A stretch of 64,000 nt of DNA, from assembly GCF_009866765.1 (NCBI RefSeq), contig NZ_CP019431.1:4526001-4590000 (forward strand), in the 5' to 3' direction. The first letter of the stretch is position 1. Each line of letters begins with the position of its first letter. The position numbers and the translations under genes are program-made. The DNA is from Pseudomonas sp. S35 (lineage in GTDB: Bacteria; Pseudomonadota; Gammaproteobacteria; Pseudomonadales; Pseudomonadaceae). This document shows positions 18,070 to 26,657 of the stretch, piece after piece. The notes under the pieces were generated by a model. The model was not told the origin of the DNA. It ran no database searches and was given only the letters and a program-made list of their open reading frames with translations.

Positions 18070-18267
18070 CTAGGGGTTGATGGCGGATTGGGCTTGCGAG
18101 GCTTGGCGCTCGAGGATTTTCTGGTACACCTCGGCGCGGTGCACATTGACCCCCGGTGGCGCGACAATGCCGAATTTCACTTGGTTACCATTGAGCTCAA
18201 GGATATGCACGGTGATGTCATCACCGATGGAGATGATTTCGCCTACAGCGCGGCTTAAGACCAGCAT
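18070..18267 (-). CDS. CsrA/Rsm-family RNA-binding regulator
   Basis: 65 residues: '[34 protein letters not shown]' and '[12 protein letters not shown]' are the CsrA fold with its RNA-binding first strand and the conserved VHR arginine. AAGGACA lies before the ATG. It differs from the usual Pseudomonas RsmA and RsmE ('MLILTR...' with 'VAVHREEIYQRI'), most visibly by 'VLSRAVGE', so it is an additional paralogue, perhaps the RsmI type. Such proteins block or protect mRNAs by binding GGA motifs. It has its own transcription unit on the minus strand. Confidence 0.88.
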   Translation of the reverse strand: MLVLSRAVGEIISIGDDITVHILELNGNQVKFGIVAPPGVNVHRAEVYQKILERQASQAQSAINP

Positions 18268-18395
18268 GGCGGTTGTCCTTTTGGAGTGACAGGACCTCGA
18301 CCATGCGCGCTGAGAGTTGATGCATCAATGGCTTGCAGCCAAATCAGGCAACACCTACACCGATAGGTAATTTGCCTGACAGACCAGCCCCCCGC

Positions 18396-19211
18396 CTAGC
18401 CTTTAACAGCCTGTGCCTTGGCGCGCATCTTGTCCGCCATCGTGGTCATTTCGTCGTAGAGCAACTGCGGGTTTTTCTGCTTCAACGCCCAGGCCATGCG
18501 ACCCTGCTCGTGGGGCAGGATCATGAACTCCCCTTCAGCGACCCGTTGATAGATGTAATCGGCAATGTCCGCCGCCGAAATCGGCGAGCTCTCCAGCAAC
18601 TTGCCTACCTGGGCCTTCATCGCCGGCGTCGGGCCTCGGAACGAGTCCAGCAGGTTGGTCTGGAAGAACGACGGGCACACCACGTGCACACCGACTTCCT
18701 GCTGCTTGAGCTCCACCAGCAGGCTTTCCGACAGCGCCACCACACCCGCCTTGGCCACGTTGTAGTTGCTCATGGCTGGCCCTTGCATCAGTGCCGCCAT
18801 AGAGGCGATGTTGATGATGCGGCCCTTGCTCTTTTCCAGCAGTGGCAGGAACGCCTTGCAGCCCTTGACCACACCCATCAGGTTGATCGCGATCTGCCAG
18901 TCCCAATCCTCCAGGGACAGTTCGGCAAAGAAGCCGCCCGAGGCCACGCCGGCATTGTTGACGATCACATCAATGCCCCCCAGCTTCACTTCGCAGGCCT
19001 GGGCAAACGCCGTCAGCTGGCTGTAGTCGCGCACGTCGCAGCGCTGGACAAAGCCATCGCCACCGGCCTCGCGTACCCGCTTGAGGGTTTCCTGCAAGCC
19101 CGGCTCACTGACATCCGACAAGGCCAACTGCCAACCCTCACGGGCCCAGCGCAGAGCGATTTCACGACCCAGGCCGGACCCGGCGCCAGTGATCATCATG
19201 CGATTTTGCAT
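18396..19211 (-). CDS. SDR family oxidoreductase
   Basis: 271 residues. The Rossmann NAD(P)-binding motif is 'ITGAGSGLGREIA' at the N-terminus, with 'VNNAGVASGG', the catalytic serine in 'NIASMAALMQGPAMS' and the YxxxK pair in 'NYNVAKAG'. It is a classical short-chain dehydrogenase of full length; the substrate cannot be inferred. It is a single gene with about 130 bp of non-coding DNA on its 3' side and about 330 bp on its 5' side. Confidence 0.93.
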   Translation of the reverse strand: MQNRMMITGAGSGLGREIALRWAREGWQLALSDVSEPGLQETLKRVREAGGDGFVQRCDVRDYSQLTAFAQACEVKLGGIDVIVNNAGVASGGFFAELSLEDWDWQIAINLMGVVKGCKAFLPLLEKSKGRIINIASMAALMQGPAMSNYNVAKAGVVALSESLLVELKQQEVGVHVVCPSFFQTNLLDSFRGPTPAMKAQVGKLLESSPISAADIADYIYQRVAEGEFMILPHEQGRMAWALKQKNPQLLYDEMTTMADKMRAKAQAVKG

Positions 19212-19430
19212 AGGAAGTAGCCTTGTGGTTCACCGAAGAAGTGATCGGCAGTGTAGCGAAGGTTTTTGCCGCACCCACGCACCATCAGAGTGCTGAATGC
19301 CCCAGGCAAACCGTGGGCCCGGTCGGACGCCTGGCTATAACCTAAGTTCAATCTTTTTCAACTAAAGCAGGGTATTTGCGAGCGCATCAAAAGAAATAAG
19401 CCTGCTCGCAAAATGCTTTAAAAAAACACG

Positions 19431-19458
19431 GAATTTTCCGCCAAGCGCAGCAGTCGGA
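19431..19458 (+). promoter_or_regulatory. Possible extracytoplasmic sigma factor promoter before the DUF3309 gene
   Basis: GAATTT, 17 nt, then TCGGA resembles the AlgU/RpoE pattern GAACTT–N16/17–TCtgA, about 83 nt before the start codon. The rest of 19212–19540 shows no gene. The match is imperfect. Confidence 0.25.
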
Positions 19459-19540
19459 GTTGTTAAGGGGCCCGTCATTAAACCTGCGGCCCTAACGTTA
19501 AATCATCAGTCCTTGCATAAGGCCTATAAGGAAATAAACC

Positions 19541-19693
19541 ATGAGCCTCATTCTAATTATCATCTTGATCCTGCTGCTGGTCGGTGGTCTGCCAGTGTTC
19601 CCGCACTCGCGTAACTGGGGCTATGGCCCGTCGGGCATCCTGGGTGTTGTGCTGGTCGTGCTGCTGGTGTTGTTGTTGCTCGGCCGGATATAA
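19541..19693 (+). CDS. DUF3309-type small membrane peptide
   Basis: 50 residues with two hydrophobic segments: 'LILIIILILLLVGGLPVF' and 'GILGVVLVVLLVLLLLGRI', separated by 'PHSRNWGYGPSG'. The HSRxWGYxPSG centre is typical of DUF3309 proteins, which are common in pseudomonads and of unknown function. AAGGAAA lies 8–12 nt before the ATG, and a strong terminator follows, so it is a complete monocistronic unit. Confidence 0.85.
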   Translation: MSLILIIILILLLVGGLPVFPHSRNWGYGPSGILGVVLVVLLVLLLLGRI

Positions 19694-19708
19694 AAACCGC
19701 ATAAAAAA

Positions 19709-19732
19709 AGAGGCCTGAAAAGGCCTCTTTTT
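19709..19732. terminator. Bidirectional rho-independent terminator
   Basis: AGAGGCCT–GAAA–AGGCCTCT with an A-run on the left and a T-run on the right. It serves the DUF3309 gene on the plus strand and the convergent LTA-synthase-like gene on the minus strand. Confidence 0.9.
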
Positions 19733-19745
19733 TATTGCCGGTTAG

Positions 19746-21833
19746 TTAGTCCGGTTTGCCGTCAACCACGCCAGCGGTGTTATCCAACAGGCTCTTGGTG
19801 GCGGTTTGCAGGAACGACTCAAGTTTCTGCTTGAGCGCGGCCTCGTCCGGCGATTCAGGAATCACTTTACCGGTCGGGTTGGCGCCCAGTTCGTATTCCC
19901 ACAACTTCGGCGGCATCTCCTTGGGCAGAACGAGGATGCGGTCTGCGGTGACCAAGGCCACGGTCTGGTCGCTGCCCGAGGGTTTGATCACGCCGAAGCC
20001 CTTGTCGCCTTCCGGCAGGTTCAGCAGGTCACGGCCCCAGCACTGGTGCAGGGTGTCGCCACCGAGGCGGCCCATGATGGTCGGCACGATGTCGATCTGG
20101 GTGCCCACGGTGTGGTCACGCTCGCCGAACTTCTCCTGCATGCCCGGCGCGATCATCAGCATCGGCACGTTGAAGCGGCCCAGGTCCATCTCGGTGATCT
20201 GCTGTTCGTTGCCAAAGCCGTGGTCGCCCACGATCACGAACAGGGTTTCCTTGAAGTACGGCTCCTTGCGGGCCTTTTCAAAGAACTGGCCCAAGGCCCA
20301 GTCGGAGTAACGCATGGCCGTCAAATGTTCGTTGAGGCTGCCACGGTCGGTGACTTTGTCTACCGGCAATGGGGTCGGCAACGCATATGGCGTGTGGTTG
20401 GACAGGGTTTGCAGCAGGGCATAGAACGGCTTGCCGCCTTCGCGCGCCTTCAACTCTTGCAGGCCTCGGTTGAACATGTCCTGGTCGGACACGCCCCACG
20501 TCGGGTCGGAGAACACCGGGTCGACGAAGTCATTACGGCCAATGAAGTTGGTCATGCCCTGGTTGCTGAAGAAGCCCGACTGGTTGTCCCAGGCGAAGTC
20601 GCCGTTGTAGACATACACGTCGTCAAACTGACGCGCACTGAGCAACTGCGGCAGGCCCGATAGTTTGTGGCTGCCTTCCGGCGTCTGCATCAGGTATTCG
20701 AAACCCGGCAGGTTCGGGAAGCAGGCCATGGTGGCGAACATACCCTGGTGGGTATGGGTACCGTTGGAGAAGAAGCGGTCGAACAGCAGGCCTTCCTTGG
20801 ACAGTTTGTCGAAGTACGGCGTGATGTTGCCCGGACGGCCCAAGGCGCCCACCGAGTGACCGGCGAAGCTTTCCATCAGGATGACCACGACGTTCTTGAT
20901 CGGCAGGGTCTTCTCGGCCGGCGGCATGTAGTCGCGGCGCACCGCAGCGGTGTCGGTATCCACCAGTTTCTCTTGGGGCAGTACCAGCATGTCACGCACG
21001 GTCTGGGTCGCCAGCGGCTGATCCAGGGTGGCCTTCCAGATATTGGCGCGGTCTTCACCGAACCGGGCCTTGGCTGCCGCGATCAGCGACAAGGTGCCGT
21101 TGAGGCCCAACTGGTTGGCGAAGTTCGAGTCCGTGGTGTAAACGTCACCCCAACGCAGCGGTGGGCCCTGGCGCAGGGTGCCACGAGCGGCCACCACCGC
21201 GATCAGCAGGCAGACCACGAACACCGCGATGCGGTTGTACCACGGCGCCACTTGGCGCGTGCCAATGCTGCCCCCGCTGAACGGGCCGCGTGGGCGCGTG
21301 GCGCGGTCGGCGCCTTTGAAGGCGATACTCAGGATCAGCGTGCCCACGGCCCAGGCCAGCAGGTAGCGCACCACCGGGAAGCCGTACCAGAGCATGCTCA
21401 TCACGGTTTTCGGGTCTTCCTTCACATACTGGAAGACCAGCCCGTTGAGGCGCTGGTGGAACTCGCGGTAGAAGTCCATTTCCATCAAGCCCAGGAACAG
21501 GGCGATGCTGGACGCAATCGTCAGCCAGAAACGGAAGAACCCACGCGCAGCCATGGCCCGTACGCTGAACAGTGCCAGCAGCAGCGGGATCAGCAGGTAC
21601 ACCACCAGGCGCAGATCCAGGCGCAAACCGTTGGCGAACGCTTCGAGGAAGGTCGAAGCCGGCGTATCGAGGATCATCTCGCGGTTGTACACCAGCAGCG
21701 CCAGGCGCAGCAGGGAGAGCATCACCATCATGACCAGTGCACAGAGCAGCGTGTATGCCAGATGGGATTTGACGGTCGGTTGCAGCAGGCGATTAGAAGC
21801 TCGCTGCTGACTCAGGGCGTCCGGGTTTGCCAT
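19746..21833 (-). CDS. LTA synthase family sulfatase (phosphoglycerol transferase-like)
   Basis: 695 residues. The N-terminal third has about five membrane helices; the periplasmic C-terminal domain is an alkaline-phosphatase/sulfatase fold ('NVVVILMESFAGHSVGALG', 'FSNGTHTHQGMFAT' with the likely nucleophilic threonine, 'YNGDFAWDNQSGFF', 'FVIVGDHGFGNEQ'). In Gram-negatives such proteins transfer phosphoglycerol or phosphoethanolamine to periplasmic glucans or lipids; the acceptor is unknown here. Single gene, ending at the bidirectional terminator. Confidence 0.9.
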   Translation of the reverse strand: MANPDALSQQRASNRLLQPTVKSHLAYTLLCALVMMVMLSLLRLALLVYNREMILDTPASTFLEAFANGLRLDLRLVVYLLIPLLLALFSVRAMAARGFFRFWLTIASSIALFLGLMEMDFYREFHQRLNGLVFQYVKEDPKTVMSMLWYGFPVVRYLLAWAVGTLILSIAFKGADRATRPRGPFSGGSIGTRQVAPWYNRIAVFVVCLLIAVVAARGTLRQGPPLRWGDVYTTDSNFANQLGLNGTLSLIAAAKARFGEDRANIWKATLDQPLATQTVRDMLVLPQEKLVDTDTAAVRRDYMPPAEKTLPIKNVVVILMESFAGHSVGALGRPGNITPYFDKLSKEGLLFDRFFSNGTHTHQGMFATMACFPNLPGFEYLMQTPEGSHKLSGLPQLLSARQFDDVYVYNGDFAWDNQSGFFSNQGMTNFIGRNDFVDPVFSDPTWGVSDQDMFNRGLQELKAREGGKPFYALLQTLSNHTPYALPTPLPVDKVTDRGSLNEHLTAMRYSDWALGQFFEKARKEPYFKETLFVIVGDHGFGNEQQITEMDLGRFNVPMLMIAPGMQEKFGERDHTVGTQIDIVPTIMGRLGGDTLHQCWGRDLLNLPEGDKGFGVIKPSGSDQTVALVTADRILVLPKEMPPKLWEYELGANPTGKVIPESPDEAALKQKLESFLQTATKSLLDNTAGVVDGKPD

Positions 21834-22050
21834 GTCGTTTCAGGACCCATTGGAAGTTTAAGTAACGAAATATCGCAGTGGCGCGAATGGTGCCCGATCA
21901 ATCACAGCAAGGCTATTAATTACTGAACGTGCACCGCTGCACCGCCTTTAATGGCAGGCACATAAAGCCGCAGAATTGTCTTGGATGGGTTGTGAAAATT
22001 GTGTGCAGCGAATATTTCGATACACAAATCTCACAGACAGCTTAAACCTA

Positions 22051-22140
22051 ATGTGGGAGGGGGCTTGCTCCCGATAGCGATGCGTCAGTGCCACATGAGT
22101 GGTTGATACACCGTGATCGGGAGCAAGCCCCCTCCCACAC
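22051..22140. repeat. REPIN (paired inverted REP sequences)
   Basis: 'ATGTGGGAGGGGGCTTGCTC' and its inverse 'GAGCAAGCCCCCTCCCACAC' flank about 50 bp. This is the canonical fluorescens-group REP doublet, in the gap between the LTA-synthase-like gene and the small membrane gene. The remainder of 21834–22175 shows no gene. Confidence 0.9.
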
Positions 22141-22175
22141 GTCTTACTGTGCCCACTCCAGATGGAGTGAGGCGA

Positions 22176-22367
22176 TCAGATCCGCACGTTACCGCGTGGC
22201 CCCGCAATCGCCCAGATGATCAGGCCCAGCACTGGCAGCAGCAGGATCAACAGGATCCACAACACCTTGGCGCCTGTGCTCGCGCCGCTTTTGAACACGT
22301 TGATGATCGCCCAGATATCCAGCGCGAGGATGATCAAACCGATCAAGCCATTAAATGTGGAACCCAT
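22176..22367 (-). CDS. Small membrane protein, PLDc_N-like
   Basis: 63 residues with two hydrophobic segments ('LIGLIILALDIWAIINVF' and 'VLWILLILLLPVLGLIIWAI') and 'GPRGNVRI' at the end, the layout of PLDc N-terminal-domain peptides. The ATG at 22367 has TAGGAG 8 nt ahead and is preferred over an upstream in-frame start. Function unknown. Confidence 0.8.
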   Translation of the reverse strand: MGSTFNGLIGLIILALDIWAIINVFKSGASTGAKVLWILLILLLPVLGLIIWAIAGPRGNVRI

Positions 22368-22434
22368 GGTGTCGCTCCTAAGTGAGGGCATGCACTTGTA
22401 GGATAGTCAGCGCTGACAGGGGTTCCGTATTATT

Positions 22435-22965
22435 TCAGACGTGTATGGCGACCTTCAGCGCTTCCAGCGACGGCTCGGCCTTGATGCCGACTTCGGCGCA
22501 CAGTTCCAGCACGCGTGGCAGGTCCTTGGCGAACACCAGAACGGCCTGGATTTCGTCATCCAACAATTGGCTGAAGTTGAGCAAGACATAGCCGCCGTCT
22601 TCCGGGCTGAGGGCACTCATTTGGATCTGGATGCGGTTCAGCGCGGTGAGGTCTTCGGTCTTGGCCAACTGCTTGGGCTTGAGGTTGAACGCCACGCCAG
22701 GGCCGAACGAGGCGACGATCTGCGCAAACAGGTCGCCATACGTGTCGGCCTGGAACAGCACGGTCTCTGGCAGGCTGCCGACCACCACCCACTCCCCCAA
22801 CGGAATCGGGAAGCTGTCGTCGTAGTTGATGTCCGGGTTGGCGGCCAGAAATGCCGCAGGATCGGCGTAGGCCTGGGCGGCCTCATCGGCGATGCGCGCC
22901 ACCTCGTCCTCGCCCATGACACCGGCGCTGATGTAGCTGATAAGTTCGACGAGGGCGGTTTTCAT
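22435..22965 (-). CDS. Hypothetical protein
   Basis: 176 residues, acidic and soluble, with no signal peptide or membrane segment. It opens 'MKTALVELISYISAGVMGEDEVARIADEAAQAY' and holds a hydrophobic beta-rich middle ('EWVVVGSLPETVLFQADTYGDLFAQIVASFG'). I do not recognise the family. It is downstream of, and 41 nt from, the ankyrin gene in the same direction, and codon use looks native, so it is very likely a real second gene of that operon. Confidence 0.75.
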   Translation of the reverse strand: MKTALVELISYISAGVMGEDEVARIADEAAQAYADPAAFLAANPDINYDDSFPIPLGEWVVVGSLPETVLFQADTYGDLFAQIVASFGPGVAFNLKPKQLAKTEDLTALNRIQIQMSALSPEDGGYVLLNFSQLLDDEIQAVLVFAKDLPRVLELCAEVGIKAEPSLEALKVAIHV

Positions 22966-23006
22966 GGGGCGATCCTGTAACGGGCTGGTTTTCGAGGGCG
23001 CAAAGC

Positions 23007-23522
23007 CTACACCAGTTTCTGCAACCGCGCCGCCGTATCCGCCGCGCCCATAGTCTGCGCCGCCGCCAGCGCCGTGGCGCCTTGGGCATCGGTGGTCTTG
23101 GGGCTGGCGCCCTGGCCCAGCAGGTAGTCGAGCATCTCGAGGCGGTTGAACATCGCCGCCATCATCAGCGCCGTGCGTCCGTCAGACGATGCCGCTTCCA
23201 CCGGCGTACCGCCTTCGATCAGTGCCTTGACCACGTCCAGGCTGCCCTTGAACGCCGCGCCGGCAATCGGCAACTGGTTCTTGTCGTTGGCGATCAGTGG
23301 ATCGGCCTTGAACTCCAGCAGCACTTTTACCGCCTCGGCGTGGCCGTGGTAGGCCGCGAGCATCAGCAGGGTGTCGCCATTGTGGTTGCGAAAGTTCGCC
23401 GGCAAGCCTTTGGCCAGCAACGCAGCGAGCATGGCCGCGTCGCCGCGGCGGGCCACGTCGAAGACTTGCTCGGCAAATTCGGCGGCTTCGTCTTCGGTCA
23501 TTTGTTTAGGCTGGTTGGACAT
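23007..23522 (-). CDS. Ankyrin repeat protein
   Basis: 171 residues from the ATG behind GAGGAG (the longer reading adds an unlikely leader). Four ankyrin repeats are visible, with 'NGDTLLMLAAYHGHAEAVKVLLEFKADPL', 'NQLPIAGAAFKGSLDVVKALIEGGTPVE' and 'DGRTALMMAAMFNRLEMLDYLLGQGASP' aligned at 33-residue spacing. No signal peptide is present, so it is a cytosolic protein-binding module, partner unknown. It pairs with the hypothetical gene after it. Confidence 0.88.
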   Translation of the reverse strand: MSNQPKQMTEDEAAEFAEQVFDVARRGDAAMLAALLAKGLPANFRNHNGDTLLMLAAYHGHAEAVKVLLEFKADPLIANDKNQLPIAGAAFKGSLDVVKALIEGGTPVEAASSDGRTALMMAAMFNRLEMLDYLLGQGASPKTTDAQGATALAAAQTMGAADTAARLQKLV

Positions 23523-23618
23523 GTGGGGCTCCTCATCTGATGCTTTATATGGCGCCCAGTGTCGCGAGGGAGTTCCCACCTGTCATGGCTTTTTTGTCAA
23601 AAGCCCCCATAGGCACAA

Positions 23619-25445
23619 TCAATAGCGGAACTGGCCGCCCTGGATTTGCGCCAGCAATTGCCCGGTGACCGGCACATAGCAGTCCGACCCCGGCAGCCAG
23701 GCATACACCGGGTCATTGCCGGCCTTGTCGGGATCATAGGCTTCCTCCTTGAGTTTGACTTTCTGGTACTTGAAGGTGCCCGTCGTCTCCATCTTCACCT
23801 TGATCCGCAGGAACAACGGCACCGCATAGGCGGGCAACTGGCCGTGGGCGAATTGCAGCAGTTCGCGCATGTCCAGTGCAGCCAGGGATTCGCTCGGCGT
23901 GATGGCGACCATGCCCGCGCGGCCATTGGTGTTTTCGATCTCAACGCCATAGGCCACCACCTCGGCGATCTGCGGGTGTTGCAGCAGGACGTTCTCGACC
24001 TCGGTGGTGGAGACGTTTTCACCCTTCCAGCGGTAGGTGTCCCCCAGGCGATCGACAAATTGCGCATGACCGAAGCCAATGCTGCGCAACAAGTCGCCGG
24101 TATTGAAGTAGCGGTCACCTTTTTCAAACACGTCGGCGAGCACCACCCTGCGGTTCTTTTCCGGGTCGGTGTAGCCGTCGAAGGGCGACTTTTCATCGAT
24201 CCTGGCCAGCAACAGGCCCTGCCCGCCCGTGGGCACTTTGCGCATGAAGCCATCACGGCCACGCTGCGGCTCGCCGCCTTCGTGGTCGTAGTCCACCAGG
24301 GCCCAATGCTGCAGGCAAAAGCCGATGGTGTTGTCGAAATTCAGTACGTTGGTAAAGCCGATATTGCCGTCGCTGGCCGCGTACAGCTCGCAGATATGCT
24401 CGACGCCGTAGCGCGCCTTGAACTGCGCCCACACGCCCGGGCGCAGGCCATTGCCGACCATCTTGGTCACGCGGTTGTCACGGTCGTTTTCGCCATGCGG
24501 CTGGTCGAGCAGGTAACGGCACAGTTCACCGACATAACCGAGGGTGGTTGCGTTGAATCTGCGTGCATCGTCCCAGAACTGGCTGGCGCTGAACTTGCGG
24601 CGAATGGCAAACCCCGACGCCCCGACAATCGCCGAGCCCCAGCACACACACAACCCGGTGGCGTGGTACAGCGGCAAGGTGCAATACAGGACATCGTCCG
24701 GGCCCATGTCCAGGGCGATACTGCCAAAGCTCACAGCGGTCTTGGTCCAGCGGCCATGTTTCATGATCCCGGCTTTGGGCAGGCCCGTAGTGCCGGAGGT
24801 GTAGATATAGAAACACGGGTCGTTGAAGAAGATCTGCGCGGTGCTGGCCGGGTTGTCTACCGGGCACTCGGCGCTGACTGCCAACAGGTCGATATAGCCT
24901 TGGGGCACCGTACTGGACGACTGATCCGCGACGAACCAGCTCCGCTGCGCCGGGATTTGCACCTGATCACGCACCGCGTCGTAGGCGCTGACCAGTTCGG
25001 CGCCCACCACAATCGCCACCGGGCTCACCAGGTTCAGACTGTGCACCAGCGCCGCCTGGGTTTGCGCAGTATTGAGCATCGCGCAGATCCCCCCAAGCTT
25101 GGCCACGGCCAACACGTTAAGGAGGAGTTCAGGGCGGTTTTCGATAAACAGTGCCACTACATCGCCCTTGCCGATGCCTTGGGCGTGCAGGTGGTGGGCG
25201 ATTCGGTTGGCGCGCTGGTTGGCGTCGGTGTAACTGAGCACCTGATCGCCATACAGCAATGCCTTACCGTCGGGGTTGCGCAGGGTCGCCTGCTCAAAGT
25301 GCCATCCCAACCCGCACGGCTGCGCGGGGTCGGTGACATTGGCAGCGCGCATACCGCGTACCACGCGTGGCAGGGCCCGAACAATGGTGGGCACCTTACT
25401 CAGCAACTTGCCCCAGGTGATCATGTCGTTCTGCGGATGGCTCAT
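23619..25445 (-). CDS. Long-chain acyl-CoA synthetase (FATP/FadD6-like)
   Basis: 608 residues of the adenylate-forming family: P-loop 'YIYTSGTTGLPKAG', the 'DRLGDTYRWKGENVSTTEVEN' hinge motif of very-long-chain/FATP-type synthetases, and 'TGTFKYQKVKLKEEAYDP' at the C-terminus. It activates long-chain fatty acids with ATP and CoA at the inner face of the membrane. Single minus-strand gene with a 394-bp upstream gap shared with the DUF3509 gene. Confidence 0.92.
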   Translation of the reverse strand: MSHPQNDMITWGKLLSKVPTIVRALPRVVRGMRAANVTDPAQPCGLGWHFEQATLRNPDGKALLYGDQVLSYTDANQRANRIAHHLHAQGIGKGDVVALFIENRPELLLNVLAVAKLGGICAMLNTAQTQAALVHSLNLVSPVAIVVGAELVSAYDAVRDQVQIPAQRSWFVADQSSSTVPQGYIDLLAVSAECPVDNPASTAQIFFNDPCFYIYTSGTTGLPKAGIMKHGRWTKTAVSFGSIALDMGPDDVLYCTLPLYHATGLCVCWGSAIVGASGFAIRRKFSASQFWDDARRFNATTLGYVGELCRYLLDQPHGENDRDNRVTKMVGNGLRPGVWAQFKARYGVEHICELYAASDGNIGFTNVLNFDNTIGFCLQHWALVDYDHEGGEPQRGRDGFMRKVPTGGQGLLLARIDEKSPFDGYTDPEKNRRVVLADVFEKGDRYFNTGDLLRSIGFGHAQFVDRLGDTYRWKGENVSTTEVENVLLQHPQIAEVVAYGVEIENTNGRAGMVAITPSESLAALDMRELLQFAHGQLPAYAVPLFLRIKVKMETTGTFKYQKVKLKEEAYDPDKAGNDPVYAWLPGSDCYVPVTGQLLAQIQGGQFRY

Positions 25446-25683
25446 GGAGGAACGTCCTTTTTCTTATTTTTCGTCTGATCCAGAAAACACCGGTACTTCC
25501 GTAGGCGGAAGTCGAATGCCTTGCAGGAAAATACGTCAGCCGTTCTTCAGCTGTACACGCGGGATTTGAAAAGTTTTGTATCCCAGCCGACACCGCCGAA
25601 AAAAGGAATTTAGCGGCGCCGCAGCAGTCATTATGGATAACGGCGCGACCCTCACAGCCCGGTGAGTAGCGCAAAATGCAGGA

Positions 25684-25704
25684 TGCATGATGGCCATTCA
25701 TGCA
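25684..25704. promoter_or_regulatory. Dyad TGCATGA-N7-TCATGCA, possible activator site
   Basis: Perfect 7-bp arms around TGGCCAT, flanked by two copies of GCAAAATGCA (25671–25680 and 25702–25711) spaced 31 bp apart. It lies about 75 bp before the sigma-54-like promoter, a typical distance for an enhancer-binding protein site. Confidence 0.45.
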
Positions 25705-25777
25705 AAATGCACGAAACCAAAAATACGGATATTTATTAAGCAATTGATTTATAACGATATTTTTTCACATCCCTAGC

Positions 25778-25793
25778 TGGCACAATCACTGCA
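25778..25793 (+). promoter_or_regulatory. Sigma-54 (-24/-12) promoter candidate
   Basis: TGGCACAATCACTGCA matches TGGCACr-N4-tTGCw at all but one position with exact GG–N10–GC spacing, 46 nt before the DUF3509 start. An AT-rich stretch just upstream (25725–25770) would suit IHF bending. Confidence 0.65.
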
Positions 25794-25839
25794 CCTATCA
25801 CTCCATGCTTGCCAACTTGAGCCAACGGAGCTGATAGAC

Positions 25840-26118
25840 ATGAGCCTGATCCAAGATAAATTCGCTTCAGTATTCTCCAACTACGACGTCACCACCCAGC
25901 CACGTCCAGACGGTGGCATCCTGTTGACCCTGCGCAACAGCGAAGGCAAACAGGTCAAGCGCTCGATTTCCTACCAACAGTTGCACACCGCCGACCAATT
26001 GACCTGGGTCATCAGCGCCATTCGCCGTGACCTGGCCGAACAAGCCAGTGAACTGCCACAAATTTCCATGCTGCAAAGCCAGAACCGCTTTGCACTGCCG
26101 ACCTATCATTCGGCTTAA
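25840..26118 (+). CDS. DUF3509 domain protein
   Basis: 92 residues opening 'MSLIQDKFASVFSNYDVTTQPRPDGGILLTL', with 'YQQLHTADQLTWVISAIRRDLAEQ', recognisable as the Pseudomonas-specific DUF3509 family of unknown function. Soluble, no signal peptide. CGGAG is placed before the ATG. It is monocistronic, bounded by a sigma-54-like promoter and a strong terminator. Confidence 0.85.
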   Translation: MSLIQDKFASVFSNYDVTTQPRPDGGILLTLRNSEGKQVKRSISYQQLHTADQLTWVISAIRRDLAEQASELPQISMLQSQNRFALPTYHSA

Positions 26119-26130
26119 ATACAACCGCAT

Positions 26131-26172
26131 AAAAAAGGGCCGCGACGCCGTTGAGCGTCGCGGCCCTTTTTT
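26131..26172. terminator. Bidirectional rho-independent terminator
   Basis: GGGCCGCGACGC–CGTTGA–GCGTCGCGGCCC is a perfect 12-bp stem with A- and T-runs on its two sides. It ends both the DUF3509 gene and the convergent LuxR-type gene. Confidence 0.95.
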
Positions 26173-26179
26173 ATGCGGC

Positions 26180-26449
26180 TCACCATAGGTCCAGGCGCGC
26201 CGCTTCATTCATGGCTTGCACGCGATTGGTCACGTCAAGTTTGCAGTAGATATTGCGCAGGTGGAATTTGACAGTGGCTTCGGACGTGGCGCGAATCTGA
26301 CTGATCTCCCAGACGGTCTTTCCCTCCGAGGCCCAACGCAGAATTTCCAACTCCGCCGGGGTCAGGGGCTTGCCCGACAAACTCAGCCGCCTTCTGGCGG
26401 CGGTGGATACGCAAAACGGCGGCGGACTCAGCTCCTCTGAGGCATTCAT
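26180..26449 (-). CDS. Short LuxR-type DNA-binding regulator
   Basis: 89 residues from the ATG behind AAGGAG. After a 25-residue leader it consists only of a GerE/LuxR helix-turn-helix: 'LTPAELEILRWASEGKTVWEISQ', 'SEATVKFHLRNIYCKLDVTNRVQAM'. There is no receiver or acyl-homoserine-lactone domain, so it is a stand-alone DNA-binding protein. It is transcribed alone on the minus strand, towards the shared terminator. Targets unknown. Confidence 0.85.
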   Translation of the reverse strand: MNASEELSPPPFCVSTAARRRLSLSGKPLTPAELEILRWASEGKTVWEISQIRATSEATVKFHLRNIYCKLDVTNRVQAMNEAARLDLW

Positions 26450-26657
26450 GACACTCACTCCTTTTTTGGCTGACGCCCTATCACCCTTCGGATTCGTCCT
26501 ATTGACAGGTGATATAAACGTCGGGCCGCAGAGAGTTACATAACCAATGGAATCCGTGAGTAGGGCCAGCAAGAAACAGCCAAGCCCTACAAATGCTTAA
26601 GCCTATTCCCACAGCAAGTTCCAACATGCCGGGGTTGAAGATTTTGGATAATTGGGC

